Positions 8,738-17,652 of a stretch of 64,000 nt of DNA are shown here, one piece after another. Each line of letters starts with the position of its first letter. Within the stretch, counting starts at the first letter, position 1. The DNA is from Bordetella genomosp. 2. GTDB taxonomy: Bacteria > Pseudomonadota > Gammaproteobacteria > Burkholderiales > Burkholderiaceae_B. The stretch is from positions 310,001-374,000 of the forward strand of contig NZ_NEVT01000009.1 of the NCBI RefSeq assembly GCF_002261345.1, read 5' to 3'. The notes beneath the pieces were generated by a model that was given only the letters and a program-made list of their open reading frames with translations, had not been told where the DNA came from and made no database searches. A program made the translations under genes and the position numbers.

Positions 8738-10018
8738 TCACAATTTGGCGACGCTGACCGACGAGCGCAGCGCTGCAATGCCGCCGCCGCGCAATGGCCG
8801 CTGGCTGATCTTCAGAATAATGGCATCCGTCTTGCGGTCCAGGTATTCCATGTGCGCCTGCGTCACCTCCTCGGCAATGGCCAGGGTCGCGAAGTACGTG
8901 CCTTCGCCCAGGGTCAGATCCAGGTCGAATTCGATCCGCAGTCGATCGCCGCGCTGCGGCGATGGGTAACTGGTGCCGTGATACATGGTGCTCGTGCCAA
9001 ATGCCGACACGCCTTCGATAGTGCGGATGAGCAGCCCGGCCTGCAGCATTGTAATGGGAGCGAACACGTCGACATCGACAGTGATCACGGCCTTTTGTCC
9101 GCTCTGGAAAGCTTCGCAGGGCTCGCCTCGCTCGTCGCGAGCCTGCCATCCCCTGATGAGCGCCCGGGCATCGCCGTCTTCAGCAGCCTGTTCAGGCTGC
9201 TCGGCCGGCGATGCGCTCTCTGCGTCGGTAGCCGCCTGTTGCGGCTGGCTGGCATTCAGGTAGCGCAGGTAAGTCTTCTCGTCCGAATAAAGCAGCGCAT
9301 GGTACTGGTCGATGACTTCCTTGGCCGGCCCGAGCGCATGCAGTTCGCCGCGATGCAGCAAGGCGGCGCGCTGGCAGAATTTTTCCACCGTCGAGGTCGA
9401 GTGCGTCACGATCAGGATCGCGCAGCCGGCGGCGCGCAGGCCTTCGATATAGTCGAAGCACTTGCGCTGGAATTTCTCGTCGCCCACCGAGAGCGCCTCG
9501 TCGACGATCAGGATGTCCGGCTGCACGCAGGCCTGCACGGCGAATGCCAGCCTCACGTACATGCCGCTGGAATAAGTCTTGACCGGCTGGTCCAGGTGCT
9601 CGCCGATGTCGGCGAACGCCGCGATCTCGTCGAAGCGGGCGTCCATCTGCGCCTTGGAGAATCCCAGCACGGAACCGTTCAGGTACACATTTTCGCGGCC
9701 AGTGAATTCGGGATTGAAGCCGGAGCCGAGTTCGAGCAGGGCCGCCAGCTTGCCCTTGACATCCACATCGCCCGTAGTGGGCGAGAGCGTGCCGGCAATG
9801 ATCTGCAGAAGCGTGCTCTTGCCGCTGCCGTTGCGCCCCAGGATGCCCACCGTCTCGCCCTTGCAGACATGGAGGGACACGTCGCGCAGGGCCCAGAACT
9901 CCTTGAAGTACTGGCGCCGGCCGAACGACAAGAATTGCAGCAGGCGATCACGCGGCTGCGCGTACATCTCGAAGCGCTTCGAGACGTTGTCCACCGAAAT
10001 TACGCGTTCACAAGACAT
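8738..10018 (-). CDS. wzt: O-antigen ABC transporter ATP-binding protein with C-terminal extension
   Basis: A 426-residue nucleotide-binding subunit exporting undecaprenyl-linked polysaccharide across the inner membrane with Wzm. Walker A GRNGSGKST is at 61-69, the ABC signature YSSGMYVR at 149-156, Walker B LIVDEAL at 170-176 and the switch histidine at 206. After residue about 265 there is a Gln/Ala-rich linker and then a beta-rich domain (EAFQSGQKAVITVDVDVF to the end). This resembles the carbohydrate-binding C-terminal domain of Wzt proteins that recognise a modified non-reducing chain end. It overlaps wzm by 11 bases. The extension implies that the O chain is completed and capped before export. 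Confidence 0.93.
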   Translation of the reverse strand: MSCERVISVDNVSKRFEMYAQPRDRLLQFLSFGRRQYFKEFWALRDVSLHVCKGETVGILGRNGSGKSTLLQIIAGTLSPTTGDVDVKGKLAALLELGSGFNPEFTGRENVYLNGSVLGFSKAQMDARFDEIAAFADIGEHLDQPVKTYSSGMYVRLAFAVQACVQPDILIVDEALSVGDEKFQRKCFDYIEGLRAAGCAILIVTHSTSTVEKFCQRAALLHRGELHALGPAKEVIDQYHALLYSDEKTYLRYLNASQPQQAATDAESASPAEQPEQAAEDGDARALIRGWQARDERGEPCEAFQSGQKAVITVDVDVFAPITMLQAGLLIRTIEGVSAFGTSTMYHGTSYPSPQRGDRLRIEFDLDLTLGEGTYFATLAIAEEVTQAHMEYLDRKTDAIILKISQRPLRGGGIAALRSSVSVAKL

Positions 10019-10835
10019 CGGCGAACCCTTTCCTCGTTTTCTGGAACCATGCGAAACCCAGCATGGCGACCGCGATCGCGGCGATCATATATAGCGTCCA
10101 GGTGTCCCAGGCAATCGGCTTGCCCCAGAACAGCACATCGCGCCCCTGTTCGATGATCAGCGTCAGCGGGCTGATGTGCAGGAAGGGGCGATAGCGCTCG
10201 GGCAGGATCTCGGCCGAATAGAAGATCGGCGACAGGAACATGAGCACCGTGGTGACGATGCCGATGAATTGCGTGACATCGCGCAGATACACGCCCAGCG
10301 CAGCCAGGAACCAGCTCAGGCCCAGCGTCATGATCGCCAGCGGCAGCACGACCAGGGGGAACAACAGCACGGTCGGGTGCGGCACGCCGAACAGGATCAC
10401 ATAGAAAATCAGCCATACCAGCAGGCTGATCAGCATGCGGAACAAGGCCGAGCCGAGCGACACGCAGGGCAGGACTTCCAGCGGGAAGACCACTTTTTTC
10501 ACGTAGTTGGCGTTGCCCAGGATGAGCGAGGGCGCGCGGTTGATGCATTCGGCGAACAAGTTGAAGATGATCAGGCCGGCGAACAGCACCAGCGCGAACT
10601 CCGCCTTGGACTCGCTGCCGCCGGGCCAGCGCGCCTTGAACACCACGCTGAACACGAACGTATAGACCAGCAGCATCAGGACCGGGTTGAAGAACGACCA
10701 CAGCAGGCCCAGGGCCGAGCCGCGATAACGCCCGATGACTTCGCGCTTGACCAGGTTGCCGATCAACTGGCGATGGGTACCCAGGCTCTTGAGCAGGTAC
10801 AGCAGCGAAGGATTATGTTTTGATAGCCTAGACAC
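10008..10835 (-). CDS. wzm: O-antigen ABC transporter permease
   Basis: A 275-residue ABC-2 type polytopic membrane protein with about six transmembrane segments. Family features are LVKREVIGRYRGSALGLLWSFFNPVLMLLVYTFVFSVVF near the N-terminus, GNANYVKKVVFPLEVLP, and LSPIFYSAEILP before the last helices. It forms the channel through which the lipid-linked polysaccharide is moved, with Wzt as ATPase. Its 3' end overlaps the wzt start by 11 bases, so the two are made together. A 30-base gap separates it from the upstream GT2 gene. Confidence 0.93.
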   Translation of the reverse strand: MSRLSKHNPSLLYLLKSLGTHRQLIGNLVKREVIGRYRGSALGLLWSFFNPVLMLLVYTFVFSVVFKARWPGGSESKAEFALVLFAGLIIFNLFAECINRAPSLILGNANYVKKVVFPLEVLPCVSLGSALFRMLISLLVWLIFYVILFGVPHPTVLLFPLVVLPLAIMTLGLSWFLAALGVYLRDVTQFIGIVTTVLMFLSPIFYSAEILPERYRPFLHISPLTLIIEQGRDVLFWGKPIAWDTWTLYMIAAIAVAMLGFAWFQKTRKGFADVL

Positions 10836-10865
10836 GAACGTCAGCTTCCACTTGAATATGACCAG

Positions 10866-11648
10866 TCATTGAAACATGCCGCACCATGCGCAGCGCTTGC
10901 GCAGCGCATTGACCGCGTAGCACGCGAACAGCCAGGCGCTGCGTGCCACCGACAAGCCCAGCGTCTGCCGGTAGATGCGCCACTGCCAGCCGGCCGCGCG
11001 CAGCTTGTTGCCGGACAGCGAGCCCGCGCTGGCGCGGTAACGCGCCAGGGGCTCATCCGAAGGCGTGGCGCGGGCCTCGCCGACACGCTCGATGGCATGC
11101 AGCCAGAAAAGATAGTCCTCGTGGCGCACCGGCTCGAACCGCAAGTCGGCCAGCTCGGCCCGCCGGAAAATGCCGGTCAGATTGCCGATGTGGTTCGACG
11201 TGAGCATATCGGCATATCGGACCACGGCGGGCACGCGCACCCGGGACAGCTCCCGGCCATCATCGTCGACGCGCAGGTAGGCGGCATAAGAAATGGCCGC
11301 GCCGGACTGCTCCATGAAGGCCAGCTGGCGCGCCAGCTTGGCGGGCTCCCAGGTGTCGTCGCTGTCCAGGAACGCCACATAGCGGCCCCGCGCCATTTCC
11401 AGGGCACGGTTGCGGGCCGCCGCGACGCCCTGGTTGCGCGGCTGCCGTTCGTGGCGAATGCGCGCGTCGCGCTGCTGGTAGGCGCGCACGAGGCCGGCGG
11501 TTCCGTCGGTCGACGCATCATCGACGACGATCAATTCCCAGTCCTGGCAGGTCTGGGCCAGGACCGAATCGATCGCCGCGCCGATGAAACGCCCGGCATT
11601 GTACGCCGGCATGACGATCGAGACGGCGGGCGGATGCTCATGCGTCAT
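10866..11648 (-). CDS. GT2 family glycosyltransferase
   Basis: A 260-residue GT-A enzyme. It opens MTHEHPPAVSIVMPAYNAGRFIGAAIDSVLAQT, has LIVVDDASTDGT and the metal/nucleotide motif LDSDDTW, and continues with VRHEDYLFWLHAIERVGEA, a segment common in O-antigen transferases. I chose ATG 11648 because it overlaps the TGA of the upstream glycosyltransferase (stop 11645-11647) in an ATGA arrangement. The open frame upstream is out of family. It probably adds an early O-chain or adaptor sugar after the initiating transferase, but the donor is unknown. Confidence 0.86.
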   Translation of the reverse strand: MTHEHPPAVSIVMPAYNAGRFIGAAIDSVLAQTCQDWELIVVDDASTDGTAGLVRAYQQRDARIRHERQPRNQGVAAARNRALEMARGRYVAFLDSDDTWEPAKLARQLAFMEQSGAAISYAAYLRVDDDGRELSRVRVPAVVRYADMLTSNHIGNLTGIFRRAELADLRFEPVRHEDYLFWLHAIERVGEARATPSDEPLARYRASAGSLSGNKLRAAGWQWRIYRQTLGLSVARSAWLFACYAVNALRKRCAWCGMFQ

Positions 11649-12760
11649 GCGCCGCCCCTTTTCAGCAGCGCACGGATGCGCGCCACATAGACCCCGCAGT
11701 AATACTCCTGGAAGTACGAGGCATAGCGTTGCCGCCATAGCGCGCGCGCCTGGGCCCCCGCCTGGCGCACCGCCGGCCCGGTAAGCCCGGCCAGCCATTG
11801 GCGCAGCGCGTCCGCCCCCGGCGGCAGCGCCCACCCGGTGCCGTGCGCCTGGACCCGGCGTCCGGGCGGCGTGTCGCTGGTAGTGACCAGGGCGCGGCCC
11901 AGCATCAGGTGCTCATAGTATTTATTGGGGGAGGCGTAGGCATGGTTGGAGACCGAGGGGTAGTAGCATGCCGCGATGATGTCGGTGTCCGCCATCAGCG
12001 CCAGCCCCTGCTCGCTGGGCATCGGCCCGTGGAAGAATACGTTGGCGTGCCGGCGCGCGGCGGCGGCGAAGTCTTCCTGCAGCGCGCCGTAGCCGGCGAC
12101 GTGCAGTTCGACATCGTCGCGGCCCGCGCATACGACCAGCAGGTCCTCCAGGCCCCGATGGCGCGCCTCCAGCACGCCGAAATAGCCGATCTTCCAGGGC
12201 GGCCGGGCCGGGCTGGGCGCCGGCTCGGGCATGTCGACATGCGGCACGTTCTCCAGCACCAGTACGTTGCCGCGGCCGGCCGGGATGCCGTGCTGCGCCA
12301 GCCGCTCCTCGCTGGCCAGCAGCGTGAGCGGGGCCCCCAGGGCCAGGCGGCGTTCCAGGGCATCCAGGATGCGCCCGGGCCAGCCACCGATGTTGCGCAC
12401 CGCGGTGTACTTGTCATAGATGTCGAACACCAGGCGGCGCCGGAACAGCGCGCAAAACAGCCAGCAGGCCAGCGCGCAGTCGAGATCGACGGCATGGACC
12501 ACCTGCGCGCGCGCGCGATGGCGGACCAACTGCCGCAGAATGTACAGATTCCAGAGCAGCAGGGCGGCCGCGTTCGACCAGCCTGCTCCCAGCCGCGCAC
12601 GCCGCTCGAAATAGTCGCAGCGGGAATCCGGCGCGGCGGCCGCGCCAGTCTTGTTCCAGCCGATGAAGCGCCACGACAGGCCGGCCGTATCCAGCGCCTT
12701 GAAATACTTGCCCAGGCGCGCATCCAGGTCGGCAATATAAGAGCGTACGAATATCACCAT
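11645..12760 (-). CDS. Glycosyltransferase, GT4-like
   Basis: A 371-residue GT-B protein. The N-terminus reads MVIFVRSYIADLDARLGKYFKAL. The interior has VVHAVDLDCALACWLF and FDIYDKYTAVRNIGGWPGRILDALERRL. The donor domain has WKIGYFGVLEARHRGLEDLL and SPNKYYEHLMLGRALVTT. The SPNKxYEHLxLG block is typical of GT4 enzymes in surface polysaccharide clusters. ATG 12760 lies 11 bases from the end of the initiating-transferase gene. A longer open frame upstream exists but lies inside that gene in another frame. Sugar specificity cannot be assigned. Confidence 0.82.
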   Translation of the reverse strand: MVIFVRSYIADLDARLGKYFKALDTAGLSWRFIGWNKTGAAAAPDSRCDYFERRARLGAGWSNAAALLLWNLYILRQLVRHRARAQVVHAVDLDCALACWLFCALFRRRLVFDIYDKYTAVRNIGGWPGRILDALERRLALGAPLTLLASEERLAQHGIPAGRGNVLVLENVPHVDMPEPAPSPARPPWKIGYFGVLEARHRGLEDLLVVCAGRDDVELHVAGYGALQEDFAAAARRHANVFFHGPMPSEQGLALMADTDIIAACYYPSVSNHAYASPNKYYEHLMLGRALVTTSDTPPGRRVQAHGTGWALPPGADALRQWLAGLTGPAVRQAGAQARALWRQRYASYFQEYYCGVYVARIRALLKRGGA

Positions 12761-12771
12761 GCCGTACTGTC

Positions 12772-13881
12772 TCAGGCCCTGTGGCGCTTTTTCTTTTTCA
12801 GCACCATCCACTTCGGCATGCGGAACAGCACCAGGCGGCGGTACAGCACCACGTAGGTCACCGAGAACGCCGCCACACAGACCATCAGCATGACGGGCAG
12901 TTGCCAGAACAGCACCGCGGGGATCACCGCCAGCGACGACAGCAGCCACAGGTACGGCGACGTCAGCGAATTGCGCCAGGTCAGGTGGTGCGCCTCGCGC
13001 GAGCCTACCGCCCAGCGCACCACGCGCTTGTAGATCAGCATGTGCAAGTGCACGCCATCCGGCGCGCCGGGCGAGCGGCCGCGCAGCCAGCGCTTGCGGT
13101 AAATGGAGAACAACGTCTCGAAAATGGGATAAATGCACAACAGCAGCGGGAACCAGGCCGACACTTCGGGGTGGCGCGCCAGCAGCAACACGGACAGCTC
13201 GCCGATCATGAACCCCAGGAAATAGGCGCCGCCGTCGCCCAGGAAAACATGGCCGCGCGGATAATTCCAGATCAGGAACCCGACCACGCCGCCCAGCATG
13301 CCCAGGGCCACGATCAGCAGCATGCGGTCGCCCACATAGAAACAGACGTAGGCGAAGCCGGCGAAGATCATCGCCGACACCACCGCCGCCAGGCCGTTGT
13401 AGCCGTCGATGATGTTCAGGGCGTTGGCCGCGCCGCTGATGGCCACCATGGTGAAGACGAACGAGACGATGCCGAACTGCAACAGCCAGTCCAGGCCGAT
13501 GATGTCCACCCGCGTGACGGCCGCCCCCAGCAGGAAGTAGGCCAGCGCCCCGGACGCCATGGCCAGCAGCAGGCGGGTGAGCACCCGCACGCTCTTGGTC
13601 AGGTCCTCGGCCAGCCCGCCCAGGAAGGCGGGCGCGGCCGCCAGCATCAGCAACAGCAGTTCGGGCAGCTCCTGCGGTTCGCGCACGGCTGCCACCATAC
13701 AGGTGGTCGCCATGGCGACCACCAGCGACACGCCGCCAATGCGCGGCACGGGCTTGGCGTGATACTTCTGTACGCCGTCGAGTTCATAGTCGATGGTCAG
13801 GCCGTTGTGCCAGAAGCGGCACCGGACAATCAGCGCAGTGAACACCAGCGAGGTAAGGAACGCTGTCAACAGATATTGCAT
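12772..13881 (-). CDS. MraY/WecA-family polyprenyl-phosphate sugar-1-phosphate transferase
   Basis: A 369-residue polytopic membrane enzyme with about ten transmembrane segments, expected to start the O chain by moving a (N-acetyl)hexosamine-1-phosphate from its UDP donor to undecaprenyl phosphate. Visible family motifs are KYHAKPVPRIGG, the aspartate-rich GGLAEDLTKSVR, NALNIIDGYNGLAA, VFLGDGGAYFLGF and the cytosolic GVHLHMLIYKR loop. It is the first gene of the minus-strand block, divergent from waaL across a 356-base gap. WecA uses UDP-GlcNAc; whether this enzyme does so or uses another UDP-HexNAc is not decidable here. Confidence 0.9.
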   Translation of the reverse strand: MQYLLTAFLTSLVFTALIVRCRFWHNGLTIDYELDGVQKYHAKPVPRIGGVSLVVAMATTCMVAAVREPQELPELLLLMLAAAPAFLGGLAEDLTKSVRVLTRLLLAMASGALAYFLLGAAVTRVDIIGLDWLLQFGIVSFVFTMVAISGAANALNIIDGYNGLAAVVSAMIFAGFAYVCFYVGDRMLLIVALGMLGGVVGFLIWNYPRGHVFLGDGGAYFLGFMIGELSVLLLARHPEVSAWFPLLLCIYPIFETLFSIYRKRWLRGRSPGAPDGVHLHMLIYKRVVRWAVGSREAHHLTWRNSLTSPYLWLLSSLAVIPAVLFWQLPVMLMVCVAAFSVTYVVLYRRLVLFRMPKWMVLKKKKRHRA

Positions 13882-14237
13882 ATCAAGGCTATGTAAAGAC
13901 CGGCCCGGAGCCGATCCCGGGCGGATTGTATGGGTTGGCGCCCTTGCGTGGTGTTTCCGGATACTGGATTGGTCCGCAGATGTTAGTCTGCCGACCGGCC
14001 CTGCAAGCGGGAGTTTCGCGCCTATTTGCCGGCAAATTACGCCATCTCAGTTATACTTGCCGCGCAAAACGCCCATTCAGCGGCGCTGCAGCCTTCCATT
14101 CGGTACGTCCGGTAACTCAAGCTGCACCATTGCCCGTCCTCCTTTGCGTATTCTCGATGCAAATCCTGGGCAATTGGTTATATTTTATTTCATTTGCATT
14201 ATCTTGTAGTATTTGTTGCAGCAGACGGTAGCCCTTC
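13882..14237 (+). promoter_or_regulatory. Divergent intergenic region between the O-antigen operon and waaL
   Basis: These 356 bases hold no convincing gene. The right part (about 14175-14220) is strikingly AT-rich for this window and probably carries promoter elements for waaL. Candidate -10 boxes are TATCTT and TAGTAT near 14200-14212, with no good -35 at ideal spacing. Just upstream lies a nested inverted repeat: ATTGCCC at 14129-14135 pairs with GGGCAAT at 14168-14174, enclosing TTTGC at 14143-14147 and GCAAA at 14159-14163. Its role is unknown. A promoter for the minus-strand polysaccharide operon must lie in the left part, but no box is clear. Confidence 0.4.
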
Positions 14238-15539
14238 ATGCTGCAAGCGGCCCGGACGGCCATCTCCATGACGCATTCCACTCTACGCCATGCTTCCCTG
14301 CTGGTCACCGTTCTGGTGGGCCTGCTGCCCGTGCTGACATTGACCGTGGGCGGCGGCAGCGGGCTGTTTTATCTGCTGTCGCTCGCCTGTCTCGTCATTA
14401 TCGCGGCCACGCCGGCGCCGCGCCGCCTGGCGCCCATGCGGCCCTATCGCTGGCTGATCGCCGCGCTGTGCCTGCCGCTGGCGGCAGCCTTGCTCAGCCA
14501 GTGGCTCAATGCCGAATGGGGCGGCGCCGAGGTCGAGCGCGGGCTGCGCATCGCCCTGGGCTTCCCTTGCCTGGCGGCGGCCTTCCTGCTGGTGGAGCGC
14601 GAGCGGCTGCGCCAGTCTGCCTGGGGTCCGCTGGCGGCGGGCGTGCTGGCCACGGCGATTGTCGCCTACCTGGCCGGCCCGGCGCTGAAGCGTCCGCTCA
14701 CGCCCCAGTTCAACGCGGTCGGCTACGGCAACCTGATGCTGTTGATGGCCGTACTGGCGGTCTATAGCGTGGGCTGGCAGCTGACGCGCCATCCGCGGGC
14801 GGAGCGCGCGCTGAAAATCGCCGTGGCGGCGCTCACGTTCGCCGGCTTCGTGCTGACCCAGACTCGCACCGGCTGGATGGCGATCCCCGTATTCGCCCTC
14901 ATCGGGGTGGCGCTGGCGGGATGGCTGCGCCGGCCGCTGCGGGCCCTGGCGGCGCTGGCCGGCATCGGGCTGGTGGCGCTGGCCATCGGCGCGTCCAGCC
15001 CGGCGCTGCGCGACCGGGTGCTCAAGGGCGCCCAGGAAATCCAGCAGTGCATGACGGTCGACCCCACCGCCGATACCTCCATGTGCATTCGCCTGCAGCT
15101 GTGGGGCGCCTCATGGCACATGATCAAGAGCGACCCCTGGTCGGGCATCGGCGGCGGCTCCAGCTTCAACGACGCACTGCAGCAGCGCGCCGCGGCGGGC
15201 GCGGTCTCGTCGTACGTGGCGCGTGATTTCGGCGAGCCGCACAACGACATCCTGATGGCGCTGGTCACCTACGGCCTGCCCGGCGGCGTGGCGCTGCTGA
15301 TGCTGTACTTCGCGCCGGCATGGCTGTTCGCGCGCCGGCTGAGCCTACGCGTGCCCCAGCCCGAGCGCGTCGCGGCCGCCATGGGCCTGGCGGTGTGCCT
15401 GGGCTTTGCGGTGTTCGGGCTGACCGAACTGATGTTCCGGGGCATGCGCTCGGTCAGCCTGTATATCACTTTGATTGCGCTATTCACCGCATTGTCTGCG
15501 CCAAACCCTAGTCAAACCCGGCATTTAGCGCCAGAATAG
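14238..15539 (+). CDS. waaL: O-antigen ligase family protein
   Basis: A 433-residue integral membrane protein of the Wzy/WaaL superfamily. It has about eleven hydrophobic segments and a large periplasmic loop containing WGASWHMIKSDPWSGIGGGSSFND and ARDFGEPHNDILMALVTYGLPGG. The FGEPHND histidine region is characteristic of ligases. It would join the exported polysaccharide to lipid A-core in the periplasm. A Wzy polymerase is an alternative reading, but an ABC-dependent system needs no Wzy and does need a ligase, so WaaL fits better. An alternative start is ATG 14268 (MTHSTLRHAS); neither start has a good ribosome binding site. Confidence 0.85.
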   Translation: MLQAARTAISMTHSTLRHASLLVTVLVGLLPVLTLTVGGGSGLFYLLSLACLVIIAATPAPRRLAPMRPYRWLIAALCLPLAAALLSQWLNAEWGGAEVERGLRIALGFPCLAAAFLLVERERLRQSAWGPLAAGVLATAIVAYLAGPALKRPLTPQFNAVGYGNLMLLMAVLAVYSVGWQLTRHPRAERALKIAVAALTFAGFVLTQTRTGWMAIPVFALIGVALAGWLRRPLRALAALAGIGLVALAIGASSPALRDRVLKGAQEIQQCMTVDPTADTSMCIRLQLWGASWHMIKSDPWSGIGGGSSFNDALQQRAAAGAVSSYVARDFGEPHNDILMALVTYGLPGGVALLMLYFAPAWLFARRLSLRVPQPERVAAAMGLAVCLGFAVFGLTELMFRGMRSVSLYITLIALFTALSAPNPSQTRHLAPE

Positions 15540-15588
15540 GTTCCAAAGCGGTTGACAAAAGGGTCCACAGGCTCGCAAGGAGACTGTC

Positions 15589-16155
15589 ATGCGCATTGCC
15601 GATGCTCAATGGATTCCCGCCACGCAGCACCAGACCTGGGATGCCCTGCTGGATCCCGAGGTGCTGCAGAAGTGTCTGCCAGGATGCGTCAAGGTGGAAC
15701 GACGAACCCCCACCGAATACGCACTGGCCATCCACGCCACGGTGGGTGGCATGGATGCCGACTACGAAGGCGAGATCCTGCTTTCCGACCTCAACCCGCC
15801 GCATAGCTGTACGCTGGCCTTCGAAGGCAAGAGCGAAACCGCCTGCCTGGCCATCGGCACCGCCCAGGTCACCCTGTCGCCCAAGGACCACGGCACCCGG
15901 CTGGCCTACACCGTGGCCGCCATGGCCGGCGGCACGCTTGGCAAGGTGGGCGAGCCGGCCTTGATGAAGGCCGGCGGCAAGCTGGTCGGCAAGTTCTTCG
16001 CGGCGTTCATCGACCACATGGCCAAGCTGCCGCGCACCGCGCCGCCGCCCGAGCCCGAAGAGCCGGAACGCGGGCTGGCCGCGTCGCGCTGGTCCTGGCT
16101 GGCGGTGGCCGCCGTGGTGCTGGTGATCCTGGGGTATCACGCCTTCTACAAATAA
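15589..16155 (+). CDS. CoxG-like SRPBCC protein with C-terminal membrane anchor
   Basis: A 188-residue protein. Residues 1-145 match the CoxG/SRPBCC fold (TWDALLDPEVLQKCLPGCVKVE, GGMDADYEGEI, RLAYTVAAMAGGTLGKVG). The final LVGKFFAAFIDHM helix is also typical. After a Pro/Glu-rich linker, WLAVAAVVLVILGYHAFY forms a single C-terminal membrane helix with a short tail. CoxG proteins are linked to membrane attachment of CO dehydrogenase-type molybdenum enzymes, but no such enzyme is nearby, so this is an orphan. The start has an AGGAGAC-like site (AAGGAGACTGTC) just upstream. Confidence 0.78.
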   Translation: MRIADAQWIPATQHQTWDALLDPEVLQKCLPGCVKVERRTPTEYALAIHATVGGMDADYEGEILLSDLNPPHSCTLAFEGKSETACLAIGTAQVTLSPKDHGTRLAYTVAAMAGGTLGKVGEPALMKAGGKLVGKFFAAFIDHMAKLPRTAPPPEPEEPERGLAASRWSWLAVAAVVLVILGYHAFYK

Positions 16156-16180
16156 GTGTTATCCCTAACAGGCTGGTGAT

Positions 16181-17638
16181 ATGCTTGGCGCCATGACGAC
16201 GCCAGCCTCACCTGCGCCCGACACTCCCCCTTCCGACCCTCCCCGCTCGCGGCGCGACCTCCTGATGGCCATGGCCGGCGTCTCGGCCACCGTGGTGCTG
16301 GCCGCCTTCGACTCGACCATCGTCAGCACCACCTTGCCGCGCGTGGCGGCGGCGCTCAACGGCATGGCGCTGTACGCGTGGGTCGGCACCGGCTACCTGC
16401 TGGCCACCGCCGCCTCGATCCTGATCTTCGGCCGCCTGGGCGACCTGTTCGGCCGCAAGCCGCTGATGCTGTTGTCGGTATCGATCATCGCGCTCGGTTC
16501 GATCGCCTGTGGCCTGGCGCAATCCATGCTGCAGCTCATCGCCTTTCGCACGCTGCAGGGCATCGGCGGCGGCATGATGATCGCCACCGCTTTCGCCGCT
16601 CCCGCCGACCTGTTCCCCGACGCCAAGGAGCGCGTGCGCTGGCTGGCGCTGGTGTCGGCGGCGTTCGCCATGGCCAGCGGCATCGGGCCGCTGCTGGGCG
16701 GCGCGGCCACGCAGGCGCTGGGCTGGCGGGCCGCGTTCTTCATTTCCCCGCTGGCGGCGCTGGCGGCGCTGTTCCTGCTGGCGCGCTATTTCCCGCGCAT
16801 CCGCCCGCTGCACGCGTCCCAGGGCGGCCAGCGGGTCGACTGGGTCGGCAGCATCCTGCTGGTGGTCGCGGTGGGCGCGCCGCTGGCGGCCATGGAGCTG
16901 GCCTTCGCCCCCGGCGAACACGCGCACCCCATGCTGGCGCTGGCCCTGGCCCTGGCGGGCGCGGCCGCCATCGCCCTGCTGCTGCCCTACGAACGGCGGG
17001 TGGCCTCGCCAATATTTCCGCTGCGGGTGATCGCCAGCCGCGAACCGCAGCTGCTGAACCTGGCCGGCCTGGCGGTGGGCGCGGTGATGTTCATCCTGAT
17101 CTTCTACAGCCCGCTGCTGCTGCAGCACGAAATGGGCTACACCCCCAGCCAGGCGGGCCTGCTGCTGACGCCGCTGGTGGCCGCCATCCCGATCGGCAGC
17201 ATCGTCAATGGCCAGCTCTTTCCCAAGCAGAGCGAGCCGCAGCGCCTGATGGTGTTCGGCGGCTGCCTGCTGGCGGCCGGCTCGCTGATGGTGCTGATGT
17301 TCGGTCCGGACACCTCCACGACCTGGATCCTGGCCGCCTTCTTCGTCAACGGCATCGCGCTGGGGTTCATGCTGCCCAACCTGACGCTGTTCATGCAGAT
17401 GCTCAGCGAACGGCGCGACGTGGGCGTGGCCTCGGCACTGGTGCAGACCACGCGCGCCATCGGCAGCGCGGCGGGCACGGCGCTGGTCGGCATCGCCATC
17501 TCGCGCAGCTCGGTGCTGGACGGGGTGCGCATCGGCCTGGTGGCCTGCGCGGCGTTGGCGCTGGGCAGCGCCTACCTGGCGCATCGCGTCAAAATGAAGA
17601 ACGTCCTGACCCGCGCCACCAACCGGCGCAAACACTGA
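16181..17638 (+). CDS. MFS transporter, DHA2 (EmrB/QacA-like) drug exporter
   Basis: A 485-residue polytopic membrane protein with about 14 hydrophobic segments. The first helix carries VLAAFDSTIVSTTLP, the signature of DHA2 exporters (D-x-T-I-V-x-x-x-L-P), and motif A reads GRLGDLFGRKPLML. Gly/Ala-rich motif C lies near SGIGPLLGGAATQALGWRAAFFI. The gene probably exports amphipathic drugs or other small molecules by proton antiport. A second possible start is ATG 16193 (MTTPASPAPD). It is followed after 14 bases by an EamA transporter gene on the same strand. No local regulator is present. Confidence 0.88.
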   Translation: MLGAMTTPASPAPDTPPSDPPRSRRDLLMAMAGVSATVVLAAFDSTIVSTTLPRVAAALNGMALYAWVGTGYLLATAASILIFGRLGDLFGRKPLMLLSVSIIALGSIACGLAQSMLQLIAFRTLQGIGGGMMIATAFAAPADLFPDAKERVRWLALVSAAFAMASGIGPLLGGAATQALGWRAAFFISPLAALAALFLLARYFPRIRPLHASQGGQRVDWVGSILLVVAVGAPLAAMELAFAPGEHAHPMLALALALAGAAAIALLLPYERRVASPIFPLRVIASREPQLLNLAGLAVGAVMFILIFYSPLLLQHEMGYTPSQAGLLLTPLVAAIPIGSIVNGQLFPKQSEPQRLMVFGGCLLAAGSLMVLMFGPDTSTTWILAAFFVNGIALGFMLPNLTLFMQMLSERRDVGVASALVQTTRAIGSAAGTALVGIAISRSSVLDGVRIGLVACAALALGSAYLAHRVKMKNVLTRATNRRKH

Positions 17639-17652
17639 TCGGAACCTGATCC

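Noticed and set aside
14225-14240. GGTAGC sequence upstream of waaL resembling the ops element of JUMPstart
   Set aside because: Only the core GGTAGC fits; the flanking bases differ from GGCGGTAGC and the rest of JUMPstart is absent. It also precedes waaL, not the long operon.
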